Assembly (NCBI GenBank): GCA_003151655.1
Contig: PLYB01000139.1
Span: forward strand, 1 to 10,013
DNA from: Gallionellaceae bacterium
GTDB taxonomy: Bacteria; Pseudomonadota; Gammaproteobacteria; Burkholderiales; Gallionellaceae
Reading direction: 5' to 3'
DNA length: 10,013 bases
Shown: positions 5,531 to 10,013 of the stretch, piece after piece
Position numbering within the stretch: the first letter of the stretch is position 1
Layout: each line of letters starts with the position of its first letter
Made by a program: the position numbers and the translations under genes
The notes under the pieces: model-generated
Told to the model about the DNA's origin: nothing
The model's input: only the letters and a program-made list of their open reading frames with translations
The model's database searches: none

Positions 5531-6753
5531 GGCGCATCCCCCAGCGCGATGAGACGATAACCTTCCTGCTTAGCGTTCCAAGACAGCCAGACTTTGCCGT
5601 TATAGCTGGCCAGTTGCGGATGGTCGGACGCGTCGTGAGTAACCGCCGCGTTGCGCGGCAGCGACCATGATACGCCACCATCGCGCGAGTGCATTATCCG
5701 CACCGAGGTAGCTTCGCCGTCGAATTCCTTCCACGCCAAAAAGACTTCCCGCCCCAAGCTCAATACATCGGGATGCCCTGCCTGATGTGCATCGTCGCCA
5801 AAATGCATCTGCGCGGAAAAAGTCTGTCCCTTGTCGCGCGTTTGCGTATAAAACAATCCATGCGATTTGGGCGCATTGTCGAACCAGGCAAAGTGGTAAA
5901 CATTGTCGGAGGCAATGGCAAGCGACGGGCCGTGGTGCGGACAAGCATCTATTTTCCAATCATCATGGCTGACTCGGCGCAATTCGTTCTTACCATCCAA
6001 TATGGACATGACATGGTCGCGGATATTGCCATCGTAAACATGTCTCCAGAACGCAACCGGCGCTCCTTCCGGGGGGGCGACCAGCGCAATACGGCAACAA
6101 TCGCAGGAATGGTCGGCGAGTTTTAGGTTTGCCTCGAAGCTTGCTCCATTGTTCCCGGATACCGCGTAATACACCGCAGAGCCGCCGTATTTTTCGCCAT
6201 TCTTTTTCGCTGTCGCGAGGTCGCGCTTATCCACCCATGCGATGTAAATCTTGCCATCCGTGCTGACCGCCATCGCATCGAAGCGGTGTGCGATCACATC
6301 ATGATTATCGTTGACGGTAAACGGCGTGGAAAACGTCTTGCCGCCGTCGAGTGAACTGGAAAAACGCACGTCGCCGGTGTAGGGCTTGTCCAGTAGCATG
6401 GACCAAGTGACATACACTTCGCCATGCTTGCCGACAGCAATTTTTGGCCTGCTGTCGCCGTCAGCCCCGACAGGCTCCGGTTGAGAATTGACCTGCACCG
6501 GGGACGAAAATGTTTTGCCGGAATCTTCGGAATAGTCCACCAGCACGTGATGATCCTTGACACTCGTGCGCCACAGGCGTCCTTTTGCATCAAACGTAAC
6601 CGACATTGCCATCGTTTGTTCTTTTGCCATCGAGTCCGACCACATTTTTTCCGGGCTGGCTTTCATAGCGCCGTGCTCGTGCTCCTCGTGTGCCAAAATA
6701 GCAGGGCTGCATAACAGCAAAACCAAGGTAGAAAGTAACGTCGTAATATTCAT
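5527..6753 (-). CDS. Periplasmic Asp-box beta-propeller, sialidase-like fold, His/Met/Cys-rich
   Basis: This 408-residue exported protein has five Asp-box (BNR) repeats: SEDSGKTF 75-82, SLDGGKTF 134-141, SGNNGASF 199-206, TRDKGQTF 305-312 and SRDGGVSW 356-363. They indicate a six-bladed propeller of the sialidase superfamily. Sialidase activity is not supported, because I do not see a clear Arg triad and Tyr/Glu pair. The signal peptide (1-21, ending PAILA) would leave a mature protein starting HEEHEHGAM, followed by a Met-rich stretch (M30, M37, M42, M48, M50). Potential metal or redox ligands continue with C217-D-C219-C220 (HSCDCCRI) and C271-P-H-H274. A role in binding or transferring a metal such as copper in the periplasm is inferred. 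The ATG at 6753 is chosen because it starts a clean signal peptide. The gene follows the receptor by 87 bases and overlaps the CTHC gene by 4. Confidence 0.87.
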   Translation of the reverse strand: MNITTLLSTLVLLLCSPAILAHEEHEHGAMKASPEKMWSDSMAKEQTMAMSVTFDAKGRLWRTSVKDHHVLVDYSEDSGKTFSSPVQVNSQPEPVGADGDSRPKIAVGKHGEVYVTWSMLLDKPYTGDVRFSSSLDGGKTFSTPFTVNDNHDVIAHRFDAMAVSTDGKIYIAWVDKRDLATAKKNGEKYGGSAVYYAVSGNNGASFEANLKLADHSCDCCRIALVAPPEGAPVAFWRHVYDGNIRDHVMSILDGKNELRRVSHDDWKIDACPHHGPSLAIASDNVYHFAWFDNAPKSHGLFYTQTRDKGQTFSAQMHFGDDAHQAGHPDVLSLGREVFLAWKEFDGEATSVRIMHSRDGGVSWSLPRNAAVTHDASDHPQLASYNGKVWLSWNAKQEGYRLIALGDAP

Positions 6754-6840
6754 AGTTGTTAGTTTCTCAGATTTTAAAATATGGCATATTGAAGGGTGGG
6801 AACAAATCGTGCCATTACTTGCGCACAACAGGATGACCCA

Positions 6841-9264
6841 TCACAGATCGTATTTCAAACCGGCAAATATAGTCCGCATCGGATAGGGATTAGGATTAAC
6901 GAAATATTGGCAATTGGTTAAGTTGTTAACACCAACTGAAGCTGACCATTGCTTGTTAACCTTGTAGAGCGCTTTAACATCAACCACGCTGAAGTTACTG
7001 ACGGTTGTACCATATGCACTTGGATTGACGTCGGTGTAAGAGTTTGTTGCCGTACTAAAGAGAGAAACATGTTGACGACCACTGTAACGATAATTAACGC
7101 TATAGGAGAGGTTGTCAGTTTGATGGTACGTGCCTGACAATGTTGAACGGAAAGTTGGTATACGAGGCTGGTCTGTACCGACTAATCCGGGGTTTCCTGC
7201 ATCTGCCGTAATAATTGAACTAACCCAAGTTGCGCTGCCAGAAAAATCGAATCTGCTCTGCGCAATATTTTTCAATTCCAACGCCGATTCAAAACCTGTC
7301 GTGCGAATAGCGTCAATATTAGCATTCCCGCTTATAAGATAGCCAGGCAAAGATAAAGAATCCGTTGTGCTAATAATCGCATTTTTCTTTTCTTCGTCGA
7401 ACAAAGAATTACGCCATAAGCCACTCTCATAGTGTCGCTCAACTGTTAACTCAACAGAATCAACCGACTCAGGCGAGAGATTAGGGTTGTTGGTTGGTTT
7501 ATTATATGGCGAAGGAAGTGCTGCAATCTGTGCCGCAGTAAGGGTACTTCCACTGGTGGATTGTGGCGTAACATTGGCGAATAATTCACCGACTGTCGGG
7601 AAACGTGTTCCTCTTCCATATGAACCACGTAGACCCCAGTCTGCGGAAGCTTGATAGGAAAGTGCTAATTTAGGTGAAAACGCGTTAACGGAGCGATCTT
7701 GATAGTTCACAACACCACCTGCGGCGGTGAAATTGCTCCCCCCCGTTGCTTGCCATTCTTCAAACCGGCCACCTCCGACCAGCTTCCATGCTGGAGCCAA
7801 CTGCCAGGCATCTTGTAGATACGCAGCCTGTGTCTGCGTTTTTCCAAGCGAGTCGGCTGTCAATGTGCCTGGTGCGCTTGATTGCCAATTCGTACCTGAG
7901 ACAAGACTGTCAGTAACTGAGTTCAAGATATAGGCATCATTGTGATAGCCATAGCTCACCTGATGGGTACTCTTTAAGTTTCCATCAGGACGATAATCTC
8001 CCCGCAGATCAAGATTCTGCCAACCCGTGCCATCTCCTATGACAATTGTTCCTGCGGTTGCTGCAGAGCTTGGGGTTGTTCCTGTATTCCCGGAAGAGGC
8101 CCGAACCTCATCCTTGCTTTCGTTAAAAAGGCTAGCATCGACTTCCCAGTCCCACATGCCGCCAGTATCGGATTTAACCTTCAATCCGTTCATGAAGTAT
8201 TGGCTTACCTGCGTCCCCGCAGAGGGTGCAGTGACCGTGTAATTTGCACCATTAATCTTAACGGCACCTGCATAAATCGTTTGACCCGCCGCATTTGTTA
8301 GATAACTATCAACTGTTTTATTGGAATTGTTTTCCCATACATCAAAGGTATAGGTAGCACGAACTGTCGAGGAAAAATCATAGGCCAATTTGAACTTGCC
8401 ATTGTCCTGAATTGAATGGTCAATTCCCAGCGCAGAGGTGACAAGAGAGTTAACACCAGAAGAGTTAACATATGTGGACGCGCCCGTAACGTTACCAAGG
8501 CTTCCCGTTCCGCCTGTAGTGGCAACTGGTTGAGTACCAAACGTCATCGGCTCCCCTGTGTTGTCCAAATGATCCTCACTCATCCAGAATGAAAAATCCC
8601 CCGTTTTATTTCCGACAGATACAGCTTCATGCTGCCCGTTATAATTGCTGTTCGTTCCGAATAACTGGTAGTGTTGCTGGAACAAGTCTACAGACGCATG
8701 CTCTTCAAGTTTGTCGGGCATGTGAGTTGATATGTTAACTACTCCTCCAGCCGAGTTGCCGGGATAAAGTGCTGAGAAAGGCCCATAAATAACATCAACA
8801 CGATCAATTTCATCAGGTGATACCACCCCCCAGCGCGGTGGGGTGCTGTAGCTGTTATTCAGAAAATTTGATAGCAACATTCCATCGCCATAAACAATGG
8901 TTTGTGCGCTCGCAATTGAGCTATTCACTCGCATTACTAGAATGTTATTAACATCGCCGATATAGCGTTCACGAACATGCACGCTCGGCAGATATTCAAG
9001 CACAGAGGCCGTGGTGACCGCGTTGATAGACTCATTTATCTGCGCTGCGGTTACGCCTTCGGTCGTTACCGGCAAGTTCGCTGGAACATCCGGCTTTGCG
9101 GCAACACCTTTAATTTCCAACGTATCCATCTGTACCGGCACTTCCACATTGGTCGCAGTTGCTTGCTGTTCTGGCGTTACAACATCTGCCGCCAGAACAA
9201 AATGTGAGTTTGCGTCTAGCGCTAAAGCCAGCGCCACAACCAGTGGCTTCAATTTAGTATGCAT
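6841..9264 (-). CDS. TonB-dependent outer-membrane receptor
   Basis: This is an 807-residue gated outer-membrane transporter. A signal peptide (about 1-25, LVVALALAL...VLAA) precedes a TonB-box-like DTLEIK at 47-52. The plug domain follows, with ASVLEYLPSVHVRERYIGD, PRWGVVSPDEIDRVDVIYGP and the conserved PGNSAGGVVNIST. The rest is a 22-strand-type barrel with RGTRFPTVGELF and a C-terminal NPNPYPMRTIFAGLKYDL. The last residue is Leu rather than the usual Phe. There is no N-terminal FecR-signalling extension. The ATG at 9264 is chosen because GGGGGAG lies three bases upstream and the signal peptide starts there; the open frame continues upstream but is not protein-like. It leads a six-gene unit with its own TonB, ExbB and ExbD. 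The ligand is unknown; a siderophore-like or metal complex is likely for the family, and copper is suggested only by the neighbours. Confidence 0.94.
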   Translation of the reverse strand: MHTKLKPLVVALALALDANSHFVLAADVVTPEQQATATNVEVPVQMDTLEIKGVAAKPDVPANLPVTTEGVTAAQINESINAVTTASVLEYLPSVHVRERYIGDVNNILVMRVNSSIASAQTIVYGDGMLLSNFLNNSYSTPPRWGVVSPDEIDRVDVIYGPFSALYPGNSAGGVVNISTHMPDKLEEHASVDLFQQHYQLFGTNSNYNGQHEAVSVGNKTGDFSFWMSEDHLDNTGEPMTFGTQPVATTGGTGSLGNVTGASTYVNSSGVNSLVTSALGIDHSIQDNGKFKLAYDFSSTVRATYTFDVWENNSNKTVDSYLTNAAGQTIYAGAVKINGANYTVTAPSAGTQVSQYFMNGLKVKSDTGGMWDWEVDASLFNESKDEVRASSGNTGTTPSSAATAGTIVIGDGTGWQNLDLRGDYRPDGNLKSTHQVSYGYHNDAYILNSVTDSLVSGTNWQSSAPGTLTADSLGKTQTQAAYLQDAWQLAPAWKLVGGGRFEEWQATGGSNFTAAGGVVNYQDRSVNAFSPKLALSYQASADWGLRGSYGRGTRFPTVGELFANVTPQSTSGSTLTAAQIAALPSPYNKPTNNPNLSPESVDSVELTVERHYESGLWRNSLFDEEKKNAIISTTDSLSLPGYLISGNANIDAIRTTGFESALELKNIAQSRFDFSGSATWVSSIITADAGNPGLVGTDQPRIPTFRSTLSGTYHQTDNLSYSVNYRYSGRQHVSLFSTATNSYTDVNPSAYGTTVSNFSVVDVKALYKVNKQWSASVGVNNLTNCQYFVNPNPYPMRTIFAGLKYDL

Positions 9265-9394
9265 TTTCTCCCCCGAATTTATTTGTGATTGACGATTATT
9301 TGTGGTTTGCCCGCCCGTGTTTATGATGCCGACTGGTGTGATCTGGCTTCCATCTTTTTTAATATGGATTAAGTATTTTTTGTAAAGCGCGGGC
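9265..9394 (-). promoter_or_regulatory. Leader region of receptor unit, with Shine-Dalgarno GGGGGAG
   Basis: The predicted transcript start near 9388 gives a leader of about 124 bases, much longer than the roughly 28 bases of the barrel-protein unit. A strong Shine-Dalgarno (9268-9274 on the minus strand) precedes the start codon. A 10-codon reading frame (9321-9353, MEARSHQSAS) lies inside but lacks a good ribosome site. I found no cobalamin-type riboswitch motif or strong hairpin by eye. Confidence 0.35.
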
Positions 9395-9400
9395 ATTCTA
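9395..9400 (-). promoter_or_regulatory. -10 element (TAGAAT) of receptor six-gene unit
   Basis: TAGAAT matches the sigma70 -10 at five of six bases and reads toward the receptor gene. At 17-bp spacing the -35 is TTTCAA, three of six matches. The proximal dyad (9424-9440) is centred 32 bases upstream of its first base, one base different from the spacing in the barrel-protein promoter. That shared geometry is the main reason for the call. Confidence 0.5.
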
Positions 9401-9423
9401 GATTTATTAAAACAATATTGAAA

Positions 9424-9455
9424 TGCGACATAATGCCGCGCGACAATTTGTCGCA
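9424..9455. promoter_or_regulatory. Tandem operator-like dyads of receptor promoter
   Basis: The distal copy (9439-9455) holds the perfect 15-bp core GCGACAATTTGTCGC (9440-9454), identical apart from the central base to the core at 2951-2965. Directly beside it, sharing two bases, is a degenerate copy, TGCGACATAATGCCGCG (9424-9440), which matches the 2950-2966 site at 13 of 17 positions. The centres are 15 bases apart, at about -59 and -44 from the predicted start. Tandem sites would allow cooperative binding of the same regulator that acts before the barrel-protein gene. Confidence 0.65.
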
Positions 9456-9529
9456 CCTGCAATTAAAATTACTTTTCAAAACTCAGGGAGTGGTTTCAGG
9501 CAGCAAGACGGATTGAAGGTGATTTGTTT

Positions 9530-9766
9530 ATGACCTGCGATCAGTTGTTTGTTCGGCTTGATCTGATTCGTCACATTCACTATGAGCAAGGCCGGGTCAA
9601 AAGCCGACGTATACGAAGTATTCAAACTTATGCTGATGCGAGGAGAAATACCCACCTCGATCAATGCACTTCTGGACGAAAGCAAGAGGTCCAAGGTTTG
9701 ACATCAAACTGGCTAGAGTTACTTCGTGAAGCAGAGCTTGTCGAACGAAACAATTATGTTGATTGA
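9530..9766 (+). CDS. Doubtful small ORF or decayed gene, 78 aa, unrecognised
   Basis: A plus-strand frame from ATG 9530 has AAGGTG eight bases upstream and would encode 78 residues rich in Arg (GRVKSRRIRSIQTYADARR) with a helical-looking end (SNWLELLREAELVERNNYVD). It has no signal peptide or membrane segment, and I recognise no family. The middle of another frame (ATG 9582 to TGA 9701, 39 codons, KLMLMRGEIPTSINALLDES) looks more protein-like than the same stretch of this frame. The true history may be a gene broken by two compensating frameshifts. It is divergent from the receptor unit across the tandem dyads, where a regulator gene is often found, but nothing in it is a clear DNA-binding domain. 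It could also be chance. Confidence 0.25.
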   Translation: MTCDQLFVRLDLIRHIHYEQGRVKSRRIRSIQTYADARRNTHLDQCTSGRKQEVQGLTSNWLELLREAELVERNNYVD

Positions 9767-9826
9767 GACCAACCGGAATTCGGCAGATCGGGTTATGCTT
9801 GGCAAATCTTTACTGAATCGTTTCCC

Positions 9827-10013
9827 ATGAGCCATAACGCTGCCCAACAAATTCTCCGCGACACGTTCGGATACTCCTCGTTTCGCGGCGCACAGCAAGC
9901 CATCGTGGAACACGTTGCGGCGGGCGGTGATGCCTTGGTGCTGATGCCCACAGGCGGCGGCAAGTCGCTGTGCTACCAGCTTCCCGCCGTGGTTCTGCAG
10001 CGGACCGCGGTGG
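9827..10013 (+). CDS. recQ: RecQ ATP-dependent DNA helicase, N-terminal part
   Basis: RecQ is a 3'-5' superfamily 2 helicase acting in recombination and replication-fork repair. The 62 visible residues hold the RecQ motif 0 region (DTFGYSSFRGAQQAIVEHV, about residues 12-30) and the Walker A motif with its usual flanks (LVLMPTGGGKSLCYQLPA, about 39-56; the catalytic Lys is in TGGGKS). The start at MSHNAAQQ places motif 0 at the normal distance from the N-terminus. The ribosome site is weak (TTTCCC just before the ATG). The gene runs off the right edge. It is oriented away from the receptor unit, with higher GC than the stretch before it, and has no functional link to it that I can see. Confidence 0.95.
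   Translation, partial: MSHNAAQQILRDTFGYSSFRGAQQAIVEHVAAGGDALVLMPTGGGKSLCYQLPAVVLQRTAV

Noticed and set aside
5689..6126. 145-codon plus-strand ORF inside the propeller gene
   Set aside because: It is antisense to a well-supported gene with five Asp boxes and has no family features of its own.
5527..6753. Naming the propeller a functional exo-alpha-sialidase
   Set aside because: Asp boxes mark the fold, not the activity; I do not see the catalytic Arg triad and Tyr/Glu pair, and the context is metal-like uptake rather than glycan use.
6754..6828. 25-residue upstream extension of the propeller
   Set aside because: ATG 6753 starts a complete signal peptide; the extension is not signal-like and carries no better ribosome site.
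9265..9388. Cobalamin riboswitch or CxxC-type regulatory upstream peptide before the receptor
   Set aside because: No B12-box-like conserved segments and no cysteine-containing small frame with a ribosome site were seen.
9265..9462. 66-codon N-terminal extension of the receptor frame
   Set aside because: It would run through the -10 and the dyads and put the signal peptide at residue 67; the strong GGGGGAG before ATG 9264 settles the start.
9476..9694. 72-codon minus-strand ORF upstream of the receptor promoter
   Set aside because: No recognisable domain or protein-like pattern, and it ends near the dyads of the receptor promoter; it looks like an open frame by chance.

Overview
The window looks like chromosomal DNA of a Gram-negative proteobacterium. 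It contains a TonB-dependent outer-membrane receptor, a TonB-ExbB-ExbD motor, an outer-membrane beta-barrel protein with a C-terminal Phe and several exported periplasmic proteins. Gene style, moderate GC content and a REP-like repeat suggest a betaproteobacterium, possibly Nitrosomonadales/Gallionellaceae-like. That assignment is inference only.

Layout, with nearly everything on the minus strand: (1) 1-995, the 5' part of a GT4-family glycosyltransferase that runs off the left edge. (2) 996-1284, a non-coding gap with one 19-bp palindrome. (3) 1285-2887, a two-gene unit, transcribed right to left, of an outer-membrane barrel protein with a Cys-x2-Cys-x-Cys motif at its mature N-terminus, then a TlpA-like thioredoxin (CPTC). 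(4) 2888-3199, a control and repeat region with a promoter, a 17-bp dyad and a REP-like double hairpin. (5) 3200-9264, a six-gene unit transcribed right to left: TonB-dependent receptor, Asp-box beta-propeller, thioredoxin-fold protein (CTHC), TonB, ExbB, ExbD. (6) 9265-9826, the leader and promoter of that unit plus a doubtful small ORF on the plus strand. (7) 9827 to the end, the start of recQ on the plus strand.

The central system is regions 3-6. The receptor would bind a ligand at the cell surface, and its own co-encoded TonB/ExbB/ExbD complex would power import. The propeller and the two thioredoxin-fold proteins are predicted to act in the periplasm. The propeller (mature His-rich/Met-rich N-terminus, CDCC, CPHHG) and the barrel protein (CASCGC) carry soft-metal-type ligands, so a metal, perhaps copper, or a metal complex is a reasonable guess for the substrate. 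This is inference; no residue proves the substrate.

The most informative non-coding observation is a 15-bp dyad (GCGACA-N3-TGTCGC) upstream of both units. In the barrel-protein promoter it is centred about -43 from a perfect TATAAT with a poor -35. In the receptor promoter a degenerate copy sits at about -44 from TAGAAT, with an intact copy immediately upstream. The two units therefore look like one regulon, probably under an activator.
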